From assembly GCA_034440615.1 (NCBI GenBank), contig JAOTOM010005125.1, positions 268,001 to 332,000 on the forward strand: a stretch of 64,000 nucleotides of DNA, in the 5' to 3' direction. Below the pieces are notes generated by a model. That model saw only the letters and a program-made list of their open reading frames with translations, had not been told where the DNA came from and did not search any database. The stretch comes from Ashinkailepas kermadecensis (lineage: Eukaryota > Arthropoda > Thecostraca > Neolepadidae). The translations under genes and the position numbers were made by a program. Of this stretch, positions 42,346 to 54,714 are shown one piece after another (position 1 is the first letter of the stretch; the number at the start of each line of letters is the position of its first letter).

Positions 42346-43200
42346 AGGCACCACACCACCAACACTCACATGAACTCGCAATGCATGACCGCGAAACACT
42401 CGTAGGAACGCGTAAATAGCCATCTCCGCATGGCGTCGGACGTACATGGGCCGATTTGCTTCTCAATTAGAAATAAATGGTTACCTAGCGGTGCCCTCGG
42501 AAGTAGATGAGCCGACTTGCTTTAGGAAAACAGACAAAAACTAAAAATAAAAATTAGCATAACGTAAAACGACTACCCAGAGGAGCCATCGGACATAGAT
42601 GAGACGATTTGCCTTGCAACTCATAACGTAAACGGCTACCCAGAGGTACAGCGGACGTAGAAGAGCCGAATTGCAAAACACCGTACTAACCCAACTGACA
42701 ACCCTGCATGGCATGCTAGACTAACCCGCTACTAACAACTAACACGCGACAGCCGGCGTGATAGGCGGTGTGGGCAATTACCTGCTTGTTCGCACGGTAA
42801 AGATCCCTCGGTGCTCTTCGATAAGAGTAGGCTAAAGCCGACACTCTAGCAAAATCAACTTCTCGCCACTCTCAAAACACCCCCACCACCACCCAAACTA
42901 CGAACTATTTTGTGGAGGGGTAAAGTAAAACTAAACGATTTAGACATCAGGGAGATGGCCCCAACCCAGACCCTCGCCTTCAGCACCTAAAATATCACGC
43001 AAACTATAACGTAAAATTCCTTAACGTAAACGTCCACTTGCCTGCACCTTGATCGCAAACGTTCGCTTTATAGACAGACATGTAACGTACTCGCTTTAGA
43101 GGCGACGCAAATGAGCTTTATGGTCCGCCACGCCTTGAAAAAAATCACTCCCCCCCCCTCCCCAACGTCGGGTGTTGTAATAAATAAATATTCTCACCTT
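42346..43200 (+). other. LINE family B 3' UTR with internal repeats
   Basis: Four diverged copies of a unit such as TACCCAGAGGAGCCATCGGA followed by CATAGATGAGACGATTTGC occur between 42405 and 42675. The region ends with CCAACGTCGGGTGTTGTAATAAATAAATATTC near 43190, which is the probable LINE 3' end. The tail is AATAAATA-like rather than AACC, another difference from family A. Confidence 0.65.
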
Positions 43201-43259
43201 AATGTTTTTTTTAACTAATACTGTTACAGGCCATCCTACATTACAGCCGACTAACGAGC

Positions 43260-44140
43260 CGCTGGGCATTATACGGTTATGGCGCAGGGTTTTGTGGTGG
43301 TTTTAGCAGTCTTCGGCACCGGAACAACTCCCAGGTTCTTTTGACACGTGAATGGAAAGTATTATGGCGATATTTCAGGTGCATTGAATGTGCGATTCTG
43401 AGGATGTTTATGTATGTATTTTCTATCGACATCTATAATTGTATTATCAACATTATTGATATTTATAATACTCAGAATCAACAGCGAAACATTCTGGCGC
43501 TTGAACACATAACGAGTAGCTTGGGGCGCGTTTGCGGCTCGGATCCTGTGGAAAATGTTCTGTGTGACGTCATACTGTTGGATCAAATCCGGAAATTCAC
43601 TGTTCGAAGCTAACAGGATCAGGAAAATTATCCGGATCCTGCGGAATTTTTTGTCGACGAAATATATAGGTTGTGTGACGTCACTAGCATTAGCGGCACT
43701 TGTGGCGCACAAGTTCATTCAGCACGCGCCATGTTGCTTTGAGCCATTGCAGTCATGGTGCTCGATGATGGGAAGATGTAGGTAATTTTCCAGTTTCAAT
43801 TTGGATGTATATGATATTTTGACATTTTGGGGCCCAGATAAATCAAGGGAACACATTCTTAGGTTACAATAAGCTGGTAAGTATTCTAGGGCCAGCATTA
43901 CCAAGGTACCAAACCAAGGGTCCGGACCCCTCCAACCCACCCGAGATCTCCAACCATTGTGCCATGGTCTTCTATATGTAGCCTTCATGATGCCTTGCAG
44001 ACACCATTCAGCTTCTTTCATCCAGCATTGAAGGACCCATGCATCACTCCGGGTAAGATAGCACCAAGGGTCCCTTTGTCGGAAGTGTCGGACTCGGGAA
44101 TATACGTAACCACATCCAATAACCTCCCAGTGAACATGCC
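43260..44140. other. Unassigned
   Basis: No recognised feature. The minus-strand frame through 43719-44213 overlaps the palindromic repeats that follow and is not considered coding. Confidence 0.4.
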
Positions 44141-44700
44141 GACAGCGGTTCACTGTCGCTGTCGGCACTTCCCTCTTTCGGCTGGGGAGTGGATTGTCCG
44201 CCAATGCCGACATGCAGCCGACATGTAGCCGACGTGAGGCCGATGTCGGGAAGATGTCGGGAAGATGTCGGGACGCTAGGGGCCCGCTGTTGGCTGGGTA
44301 GCGAAATGTCAGACCTCGGCCCGACGTTGGCTGGCCGCTATTGACATCCCGAATTCAACCCGACACATGGTGTTGATATCAGGGGTGTTGTTTTATGTAG
44401 TTTTGATGCCATTTCCCCCTCAATGTTGGCTTTGCCCCCCCCCCCGATAATTTCAACTTTTAACATGGGACCCAATGGAGTGCGCCCCCAATATATTTGG
44501 GTTTGCTCATTACCTTCATGTATTTTGCCCCGCCCAATAATATTCAGAAATCACCACCCGTGTTTGATATTCCAGGTCAGTATGCCGATGTCGGGTCGAG
44601 AACCGCCTGGTGTCGGCATGTCGTTAACGAGATACCAAGCTCGCACCGACACATGCCGACAGCGCGGCGACATCGGCATGTTTACTGGACTGTTCATCCA
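44141..44700. repeat. Cluster of CCGACAT palindromes (possible MITE pair)
   Basis: TGCCGACAGCGGTTCACTGT then CGCTGTCGGCA (44137-44167) is a perfect 11-bp stem. GCCGATGTCGGGTCGAGAAC ... GGTGTCGGCATGTCG (44583-44622) and ATGCCGACAGCGCGGCGACATCGGCAT (44653-44680) are further TGCCGA/TCGGCA inverted pairs. AGATGTCGGGAAGATGTCGG repeats in tandem at 44251. The cluster spans the 44410-44575 block shared with 55.7 kb. Confidence 0.65.
44405..44580. repeat. Dispersed repeat shared with 55640-55800
   Basis: CAATGTTGGCTTTGCCCCC, AATTTCAACTTTTAACATGGGA, and CTTCATGTATTTTGCCCCGCCCAATAAT-TTCAGA match ATGTTGGCCTTGCCC, AATTCCAACTCCTAGCATGGGA and CTTCATGTATTTGCAATCCCAATAATTTTCAGA at 55.68-55.79 kb. Both copies begin next to a poly-C run. 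Confidence 0.7.
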
Positions 44701-47700
44701 AGATACTTTTGCTGTACCCGCTCAAACCCCGTCAACCGCTCCTGAACTCACGGCAATAATACTGGCGATGCAAGCAAGCATGCGACGTGCAGATTCGCTG
44801 CACGGTCACCATATTTAACTCACAAGCGCACTATTTGTGCCAGATATTTGGAAACCCGGCAGGATCCGGCTGTAAACTAACGCCGGACGGAAAATTTTCT
44901 GTTCTCGCAGAAATTTTTATCCGAGCTGCAAACGCGCCCTTGTATAAGGAGCCGAAAATATATTGGAAGCGATGTCAGAAAAAGCTGTTAGGTGTCAATT
45001 TTCACCAAGCTGCAGGAATTTGAGAACCCTGCTTGCTGAGTCGTCCGGGTGGTCCGTGTTTGTGCACTCTACCAAGTCTCGGGAGACGCACAAATCCAAG
45101 CTCACAGCCTTGCTGCCTGAGGGCAAGTCAGGTCATACCGATTGGCCACATGGGCACATCACATTACTTTACAGTGTCGGAAACATTGTGAATACATAGA
45201 CGAGTACCGGCCAGTGTGGCCTACAAACATTTCTGATTAAAATGTGAACACTCATAGAGAAATATACTTGGCTATGTCCCTCTATTCTGGTGCCACTCAC
45301 ACTAAAAGAGAGCAGATGGGATGGAGTTGGCTCTTCTGCCTGTTGAATCGCCTCACATGGTGCTATCTCAGTCTTTGAAGTCGTTAGAAGAACCTCAGTT
45401 TCATACTCAGTATTCTGAAAGAGAGCAGACAGTGTGATTGATTCAATCAGACTGTGCTACAACTGATTACAACTGTGCTACAACTGTGCTGATATCAGAC
45501 TGTGCTACAACTACAACTGTGCTACATTTGAACAAAAAGCGAACTGGTTACACAAGCTGGTCACCTTAGCATGTCATAACTGATACAACAGTAACAAGGA
45601 GTAGGACACCACACCGTGATTAAATATACTACAGTGACACACTGCAAAATGATGGCTTCCGGTCAATGGCATGCAGTTGACACTAATATTCCACCAATGC
45701 CTCCCAATTACAATGGACAAGTGTCATGTCGGGACAGGCTGTATTTTTTCCAGTTTCACTAGTGATTTTTAATTTCAAAGACGATGGTGGCATTCATTTA
45801 TTTCTTAAAATCCCTAAATTACTTAAATAATTCAAAGAAGCACCTCACAATGCTACGCCTCGTATATGGTCAATGATGGCATTCCTTTATTTTTTAAATC
45901 CCTAAGTTACATAAATAATTCAGAGAATTATTATTCGCCTCAGAATTCCTCGCATTGTGACTGGTCAAAATATCTGTGACGACACATATGTAGAGTTCAG
46001 CGATGCTCAACTGCCGCCCATCATATCTTCCATTTGGGACGATGCCGGTTTGTAATAATCGACAGTTTTAGCTAAGATCACATCCGATGGTTAGGGGCAA
46101 ATGGATCATAGAAAACGGCGCTGTTATTATTCTTTGTGCCAATGTATACAAATGCAACTGCAAGTAAGCCAGAAACAATGTTCAACGGCCTCCCGACGAC
46201 TTACAAGATGAGGACGTTGTAGAGCGATTCTGCACGCCGAGATAGTCCGCTGATCTCTGCTAGTAGCCCCGCTTGCTGCGACGAACATTTATATGTATAT
46301 GTATACCACTGGCAGCGTTGGAAAAATGGCAATTTTTTTGGACATTTGGCTGTCCAAATAATTATACACTCCCAAAAAAATATACTTCTTGGGTTGCCAA
46401 ACATCAGATGAAGAGCTAATGCATAACAAGCAACTCCAACTAGTTCTGCCACTATCAAATAGTGATAATTGTTAACATAGCTCACAGAGCAGCATGCTCT
46501 ATGGGCTATATGGTGACCTTTGGCTAGTAGTGAGAATGAGATCCACCAGTTCTAATAATCTTCATCTTGTGTAACCATTTTTGGTCCTTGGCACAACAAC
46601 TTGGCAACATCATTGAGAATAATGTACATTTGGTATTTCAGGTGATCATCAGAGCTGCAGGAACATTCGAAGATAATGCAAGGAGCAGAACAGAAGAATA
46701 GATGCCTGTGAGAGTTGAAGAATGACAGCATACCAGCAGAACGGAAGCTAAAGTTGGGATCACTATGCATGTGACCATAACAACATTGAATATGTTAAAA
46801 TATAATGGTGCAAGTCAAGTGTATAATGGTACAAGTGTAATTACCTGGTACAAGTGAATACATAAACATACATGCCATCATTCATATACTTTCCATTCAC
46901 AAAAAAAATGCCCTGACCAGAAGTGCTCAGAAGAATGCAAGTCCAAAACTAGAAAGAGAACTGGAGTAGGCTGTACACAACTCGCGATTAGAGGAGCATG
47001 ACGGGAATGATTTTCCGAATATCTCAGTAGGTGCAAGTCATGCTTTGGCATGGCAGTTTTTTATGAGGTGGGAGGCAAAAGCAAAAAACAAAATTGTACT
47101 CAGTGTGGGATGCACCCAACAATTTCCTGAAACACTTCATAAGTGCACAATCAATGTGCATGAATGCATACTTTGGTGCACTGGAGGGACACCAAACCCA
47201 TAGGAGTAAAAATTAATGTATTCAGACCCCAAAATAAGCAGACCAGCCCCTAACTCCAAAGCATTTGTCTGCTGAAAACGATTGTTCCTTCAAAACTTAA
47301 AAAAATTAAACAATTTTGTCCAAAGAAGAACAAAACAATCAGAAAGCTTCATCCATTACAGAGCCACCAATGAATGATGACCCTAGGTATGCCACTGGGT
47401 GCATATGCACTTGCATGGGGATGCAGATGCACCGAGATGAAACTTATCTACCTAGATTTGCACCAAGTAGTAGGTAGGTAGGTACCTACTAGGCAACCTA
47501 CCTACGTCCGTGCAATGTATCTATAGGTAAGGCATCGCAATTTTATCATGGTTCACCCTTTCACACCAACGGCAATGAGAGGCATTCAATTTGAACAATT
47601 CAATTGAACCTAATTTCTTACGTAGGACGACTCCCACCGACGGGTCGACACCACAACACAGCAATTACTAGTCTCACTTAAGGGCCTTGAGTCTCACTTC

Positions 47701-48640
47701 CCGCCTCCCGGTCCATTAATTATCCAAATACCTACATCCTAACACCAGCGCACTGCACAACTAACATTTACCACAAGATACCATCTCTGGACTTCCAAAT
47801 TCAAAACATGAAGTAATCCCTCGTCAAATGAAGGAAGCTTCCATGCGTCGCCTGGCTAGTAAAGAAAACTACCACTCTCCGGGACGAATTGGAAATTTAC
47901 AGGCTCTTGGCCGGGGGTGAATCATGCCTCTCCAGCTTCCACTCTTTTGGGAGCTTTTTAAACCACTCCGAAGAAAGGCAATGAATACTTAAATTTGGAA
48001 TGCTTCCTGAAAGATTGGGATGTTCTACATCAGCTAACGGAAAATAAAAGTTATATTTCTGAATGTTGAAGCAATCACAAGCGATCTAAATAAAAGATAT
48101 CAGCTAAAATTCACGCGTGAAAATTAGCCAAATCCGTCCAAGACATTCTCCAAACCTGTTAAGCCTTTGTGACAAAACAGACCACCAGATAACCAGAAAT
48201 TTCGGTGTCTTTTGATTTTATGACATACATTGCTTCAGAACGCCACGTATTCGTGACACAAATACTGTTTATGGAACTCGGACAAAGATATTCTAAAACT
48301 CCGCAAAAAAATAAAATTTGACTGTGTTGATTTAATTTGGGTTGCCCAGAGTTAAGATACCAAGGTACAGAGTTAAGATAATTCAAGAAAACAATTATTC
48401 CTTTAGTTTTTTTCGAGATTTGTTTTATCACATTGTAATTTTGAGCCTTTTTGTAAGTCATAGTTCCCCGCCGTGCTATGCTAATTGTCCATATCCGCCG
48501 CACTAAATGCCATTAACCCCGATTGCCGTACTTCCCTTGGTTACTTGCATTGTTTTTCCGTCAGGTGAGATAAGGTTGGGTCCATCGTTCTTTCGGTTTG
48601 TTTGTCTGTTTGCGAATTGCAAGAAAATCGGGTGCTGTAA
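44700..48640. other. Gene-poor stretch
   Basis: A plus-strand frame at 44963-45199 (78 codons) ends in GHTDWPHGHITLLYSVG and looks more protein-like than its surroundings, but I cannot name it or find splice partners. A 55-bp direct repeat (GATGGTGGCATTCATTTATT / GATGGCATTCCTTTATTTT) is at 45783 and 45885. Nothing else is supported. Confidence 0.4.
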
Positions 48641-48767
48641 TTTCTCATTCCTTGGACTTTATTTTTTTAATGCAATGTTTATGAATGTGCTGAACATGAT
48701 TTGACCACTTGTCTCCTCTGCAAATGCATGCTTTTCACTTGCGAGGAAAAATAACACCCAAAAAGGG

Positions 48768-48928
48768 TGGTGGTGGTTATTGGTTTTACGACACGTCGAC
48801 CGTTGAGTCATGTAGCGTCGCCGATCTCTCACGCCGATTGGTCGCGGGCGAAGAGTAGCGACAGGTGAGATTCGAACCCACAATCTTCGGATTGTTAGAT
48901 GGGCAACTTACCCCTAGACTACTCGTCC
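48768..48928 (-). mobile_element. tRNA-derived SINE (family S1)
   Basis: A minus-strand copy with the body GTCGCCGATCTCTCACGCC and the B box as GAGATTCGAACCCAC. Its head ends CTAGACTACTCGTCCCC. An 11-bp duplication CCCAAAAAGGG flanks it (48757-48767 and 48929-48939). The reversed tail is GGTGGTGGTTATTGG rather than clean GGTT repeats. It is inserted in a copy of the AT-rich dispersed repeat. Confidence 0.9.
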
Positions 48929-48969
48929 CCCAAAAAGGGGCTTGGAGTTGGGTAATTACTAATATAGTT

Positions 48970-49020
48970 AGTTACTAGGGCTTTAGGGCGCATCGACTAC
49001 ATCGGTCATGTAGCGCCCAT
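48970..49020 (-). mobile_element. Short stem-loop retroposon
   Basis: AGTTACTAGGGCTTTAGGGC ... ACATCGGTCATGTAGCGCCCAT, 51 bp. It is flanked by a perfect 15-bp duplication ATTACTAATATAGTT (48955-48969 and 49021-49035). The tail is degraded (AGTTACTAGGG). Confidence 0.93.
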
Positions 49021-51111
49021 ATTACTAATATAGTTTAAGAAGTAATGTTCACAATAACAAAAGATGATGGGGCATATCCTAACTTAACCTCCCCTAACCT
49101 TCCATTCATTAAAGCAAATTTTTCTCAAAATTTCCAACCAATTCTTTTTCTCTTAAATTTCAAAATGAAAAACCTAACATAGGATAGCCTGAAATGTTTT
49201 TGAAGAAAATAAACAAACCTTTTTTCTACAAATTTCCCATAAAAAAAATATTCAAACTTATCACAAAAGCCTAACCTAACATAACTTAACCAAACCTTAC
49301 CACTTCTTTGTATGATTCATGGAGGTAAAATAGGTAAATTTGTGCTTTAATGTGTTTTATGAATTCTTGGAATTTATAATTCCAATGCAATGTTTATCAA
49401 TATGACTAAGATGATGGGAGCACCATTTTTCTTTTGGCAAATGCTTACTTTTCAGGTTGTGAGCAAAATAACACCAAAATAGTTATGCAACATAGCATAA
49501 AAGGAAATGTGTAAAAACTAAAATAAAAATGCAACATAACCTAACCTACCCTCCCATTGGAGAAAAGTCCCCAAAAAAGAACAATGCAAAGGAATTCGTT
49601 TTCTTTTAAAAAATTTCAAAATTTAAAAACCTAACCAAACCTGAACTAACCTAACATTAGCTGCTTTTGGAGAATTTTTGTTTCCTATTTATTAATTATT
49701 TAAAAAAAATTCCAAACATGTTCCAACTTAAAAAAACTGAACTAACACCTAACCCATTTGCTTGCTTTATGGAGGAAAATGTGTATACAAACTTGCCTTG
49801 TTATCACCTTAAAGCATAATAATACCAGTAAAATGTGTGCAAAACTTGCCTTGTTGTTAGTTTAAACTGCAATAATACCCAAACTAATCAGCTATGCTGT
49901 GGACAAATCTCGCCAAGATTCTTGGTGTTGCCGCTAACAGCATCACAAAGAATTTCTGGGCTTGTTGGATTTTTTCGAGGACCATGTTTATGAAGTCGAA
50001 GTATGAAGACGATGGAACCACTTATTTTCTGCGCAAATGCTTACTTTTCAGGTTGTGAGCAAGATAATGCCAAAAAGGCTTTGAGTTAGGCAACATAGCA
50101 TAACATGATTGGATGGTGTTTTATTCTTCTTTCCAGGAAACATCCAGTGCATTTTAGGAAATGTGTACACTTCATTATTTGTAAAATGTATACACTCCAT
50201 TACTTAGTGTTTCAAGGTATACACCATATTTTGGCAAACCCAAAAATTATACCCTCCATTACTTCGTGCTTCTCAGGGTTATACACTCCATATTTTGGCG
50301 AGCCCAAAAATTATACACTCCGAGCCCAAGACTGAAAAGTGAAAAACCAACACTGACCACTGGTATACAGGGGTACAATATACCACTGGTATATTATACG
50401 ATTACTTTGATAGGCGTGGGCACACCTTAGGATGAGGGGGGGAGACTGGAACCCACAGTACTTTCCTCAGAAGTGTAAACATTGACGTTTTTCACATCAA
50501 AGTCTAGCTTGAAAACTGTGATTTTACCTTCCATTTTTGTGAAAACTCCCACAAAATAGAAGTATACTTTTTCTTAACAAAGATGGGAACAGTGACTTGT
50601 TAGTATCCATCTTGTCGGAAACATGGATGTCCACAGCCCTTTCATATTATCATTAAGTGCAGAGAATTGACATTTTCTAGCTGAATCCAGCATGCTGAAG
50701 CTTTCAAGACATTTTGAAAATTTGTGCTATATAATTGTGGAATTCTTGGAATTTCTTTTTCCAGCACAATGTTCATGAATGTGGTCAACATGATGTGGCC
50801 ACTCGTTTTCTCTGCAATTGCATACTTTTCAGTTGGCTGGCAAAATAACACCAAAAGTGGGCTTGGAAATAGGTAATATAGCACAAAAATAATGGGAAAA
50901 AAGATAAAGTGTAGCATAGCCTAACTTAACATAACCTAACATCCCATGGAAAAATAATCGAAAAATGCACCAAATTCAAGTAATTTCCCCCTACAAAAAA
51001 ATACTCGAAAAAAAAACCTAATGTAACATGGCATAAACTTTCCTTAGGATTTTGTTTTTAATTCAAGATAAAAAAAACCTAACCAAACCTAATATAGCCA
51101 AACCCAGGGGG

Positions 51112-51515
51112 TGCGCTCCAGCATTGTAGTCCAATAAAAAAAGAGAGACGCTTGAGCCGACCAATCAGCGTTTGACGACCTCCGTCGGTCGTGACAATGG
51201 TAAACAAACACATTTTGTCTTTAGTGCGGCGAAACCGGTGACATTCACACCAATACCAAATTTGTTTCCCTGTCAGCGGTGACATTGTGATAAAGTAGTA
51301 TTAAAGATCAAGATTAAAGTAGCAAGAATATCTTTGTAGAAAATTAGCACGAAAAAATGGAATAACATGAATAATAGCTTCCACAAATTTTTCCCTACAG
51401 CCTTTACTATTGCCACGATCGGCGGAGGTCGTCAAACGCTGATTGGTCGGCTCAAGTTTATAGAATTGATGGTCCTCTCAAGCGTCTCCCTTTTTGGGAA
51501 GCGGAGCGTTCTACC
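51112..51515. mobile_element. Inverted-repeat (MITE/foldback) element
   Basis: The left arm contains GAGACGCTTGAGCCGACCAA, TCAGCGTTTGACGACCTCCG and TCGGTCGTGACAATGG (51149-51201). The right arm is the near-exact reverse complement from about 51411 to 51456, then continues to TCAAGCGTCTCCC at 51480-51492 after an extra 24 bp. The outer ends (GCGCTCC at 51113 and GGAGCGT at 51502) also pair. The loop is about 210 bp with no coding capacity. No clean target duplication was found. Confidence 0.82.
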
Positions 51516-54500
51516 TGGTGTTCTATAGCCTTGGCCAAACCTAACCACTTTGCTTCATGCAGGTAAAATGCATGCAAAATTTGTATCGTGAATACCTATA
51601 CCTGCAGGTAGCTGATCATGTATGCCTACACTGACTGATATTGACTACATGAACTGCTACACATGCACAATGTATATATCCCTGCAAGTAAGCTAATTAA
51701 AATTCCACAACATGCCTGGCATTCCATGTCACGATCAACCTGAAAACATGTGTCTAAAATCCATAGCATATAGAAAATTATCCCTGCAATTTGTCATTTG
51801 ATAGCAGACACTTTTTGCAATATCTCCATGGACATCATCAATATATTGCAGTAATTGGAGTAAGAATCTTACCCACTCTGTTCCATCACAATGCTGCTTG
51901 AAGGTACGCTATGACAACTGCCGAACTATCACAATACACATACGCATTTCAACTGCATCTATATGTATTTGGCCATATATTTTACCAATCAAGTGATGTG
52001 AGATCTGCAATATTCACAACTTAAAATAAACTTGGCATGCTATTCATTGATCATTTATCAAGTACTTACATTGGGATGCAGCTTGCAGTTTACCCCACTA
52101 TGGAATGCCAGTTACAGAACTAGGTATAAACAGCTTCTGTTTTGCTGAGGGGAAGCCATGGTGTGTGTTCAGCTAAGCCACATATAATGTATGTCATTGT
52201 CTTTTCCATTATTTTACTCATTTTACCCATAAACATAGTACAAGCTTTTGCTGTTTGTACGCACCGCATTGTGCCAGATTTCAAACAAAAATGTTAGTTG
52301 CTGTATTACCACCATAATAGAATACCTACCCTTCGAAGCTTCATATTTTCGTTAAAATTGGTAACATTTCAGTATCACAAGCCCTCGTCTTAGTATCCAT
52401 GACGCGAGTCGGTTGAACAACTTCGCATGGAACAATCCAACGTATTCCCTGTGGTTCCCTGTGCTTCAGGCTCCCTGTGTGGTTCCGTGTTTCAGGCTCC
52501 CTTTTTTCGCAACCAAAAACCCATTACGTGAAACTTGTCCATTGTCTCCTTGGGAAAAGTGAAAGAAGCTCAACTAGTGCAATGCTTACAGGCCTACAAA
52601 GTTCCTATGCTGCAGCCACATGATCATGCATCATACAACTGTGGGAAGAAACCTGGTGTGGACTTGTTGCAACTGTGCTCTCTAGGCAGTGCATGGAAAT
52701 ACAAATGTCAGGTTACAAGGTAGCAGATGTGGTAGCATGGTCAAGCAAAGTATCACCATGGCTGCATATTCTTTTAAACAAATATTAGGGAAACTTCAGA
52801 AGAAATAATGCTTCTGAAGCTTGTAAAACTCAAAACATAGATATATTGGATTATGGTAGCAAGAAAACAGGACCCTACAACAAGGAAGTGCAAAAAGAAC
52901 TTCCCAAGGTTTAAAATCGTGACGGTTGGGTCCGGTCCGGTGTGGTTCGGATTGGGTCAGGTGGAGCTACTTGTGACTTGTCGATGTATAAATGGCAGAA
53001 GATATATTGTAGGTTTACCGGTATATTTGTAGGATGAGTTGGCATATTTGTAGCTTGCTATGCGTATTTGTCATGGCTTTGTTCTTCATAGTAAGACTGC
53101 TATTTGGTTCATATCTTAATAGTTATAGAAGTTTTCAACCAACACACTTTTCTTCCTCATTTTTATGCTGACATCATTGCTGATAATTATATTTGGCTCA
53201 CTTGGGCATAATATGTGCAAATATATTTTCAGTGGAGGGGGTGAATCACCAAAATTAAGGGTTCAATAAACTAACTTGTGTGCTATCAGCCAGTGGTAAA
53301 GGTTTCCCACAAACAACATTATTGCTGAAGGCTGAAGTTTGACAGTCATCGTTTGTTGAGATCTTAACACTAAACAGTCTGGAGCAATTCTCCAAAGTGG
53401 GACTGGGCGCCAAATGACCCCGTAGTCGGCGCGCCCTTAAACCCAAATAATCAATGAATCCAAAGTGGGATGATTGGATTGAATGATGGCTTTGGGAGTT
53501 ATTTATGAAGTTGCAGGAGGATGAAGCTATTAAAAATAATTATAAGTCATGTTTGTTTGGTACATGAGAGGAAATACAGTACAATGATTAACCAGGAAAA
53601 GGTTAGAATAACAACTCCAAGGGGTTAAGAATCAGTGGAGTACTACACACATCAAAAGAATACATTGAAGATTGTGTGGCGTAAGGAAATCAAATTAAGC
53701 GGTATCGGATTGGGTTTTACAAGCACATCAGTACCTGGATAATTTGGCACTTGAGCTAAGTGAAGACACCTTCCAACCATCCTAACAATGGTGATTTTCA
53801 TGGTCCTGAATACCAGGCTACCAGGCCTCCAGGCAAGTGAGGACCAAATATTCTTGCATTAACGATCCCAAGCACCACACAAATATGAATATGGTAACAA
53901 AGAGGATGTATTGTGCTCTTTGAATTGAAAATATCTGTAAGTCTGTTTAGCAACTGCATCCTACAGCAAGGGGAACAACACCTCATCTGTACACAGTGGT
54001 GAATCTAGTGCAAGTAGCAAAGGGGACAGCACATCAATCCCATGTACTGGCACATTGATGTGAACATAATAAGTGCAAGCAGTATGCATGCCACATGCAA
54101 CACCACAATATTATATAATTTCATGTTATCAGCTTGCTGTGGCTAGGTTAGTGCATATAGCTGTATCTGTACCCTGGCAAGCATGCTGACTGAAACCAAT
54201 GCTTAAGCTTCCCTTGATCATATGGTCGACTATGGGACATTACTGCTCCACTAGATAGGTGACCCATCAAACACAACATCTGAGGTCTCATATTGCACAT
54301 ACAGCAGTTAAGGAACGACCAGATACCTTAAATAGTCTTCCTTTCCTCAGCCTGGTGAGCATATATGCAGACCCAATTTTCAAGTGCTTCTGCCATGACA
54401 ACTGGGAATGTCTCCGAACAAAAACAGCTATTGATGTTGAGGATGGCAAAATCCTGATAATGAACACCTCCTGCTGTTTCAGTCTGAAACAAGAGTTGTT

Positions 54501-54714
54501 TAACGTTACCAATCAAGCAGTACAAACATTCAACTACACATACAACATAATTTTCAGAAGCATAATATAGGGCGACTGCTGAAAGAATTGTCTTACCTAA
54601 CCTTACCTTGTGGTAATTAGGAAATGGAAGGTCACTTGGCCTGTAGGTCCCAGTCTCATCGAGCAATTTTTTTTAAGTTCTTTGCTCGATGTAAAGGTTT
54701 GCAAATTTCTTGAG
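51516..54714. other. Gene-poor stretch
   Basis: AT-rich unique-looking DNA apart from the short retroposon at 53403. Frames of about 100 residues at 54259-54666 on both strands show no recognisable domain. A GGTTGGGTCCGGTCCGGTGT low-complexity stretch is at 52923. Confidence 0.4.
53403..53458 (+). mobile_element. Short stem-loop retroposon
   Basis: CTGGGCGCCAAATGACCCCG then TAGTCGGCGCGCCCTTAAAC and an ATAATCAATGAA tail. It is flanked by a perfect 12-bp duplication TCCAAAGTGGGA (53391-53402 and 53459-53470). This is the most diverged plus-strand copy. Confidence 0.88.

Larger units (their letters stand above)
48640..50910 (+). repeat. AT-rich dispersed repeat, four plus-strand copies
   Basis: Copies at about 48650-48770, 49360-49500, 49970-50100 and 50735-50880 share AATGCAATGTTTATGAATGT, GACCACTTGT or similar, CTGCAAATGC, ACTTTTCAGGTTGTGAGCAA and AATAACACCAAAA. 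Each is followed by CCTAACCTAACC-type runs. Another copy is at 63395-63490 and a reverse one at 62430-62800. They have no coding capacity; the family may be a decayed non-autonomous element or a dispersed satellite. Confidence 0.75.

Noticed and set aside
44963..45199. Host exon ending in GHTDWPHGHITLLYSVG
   Set aside because: Protein-like in appearance, but no flanking splice sites with matching exons and no family I can name; left unassigned.
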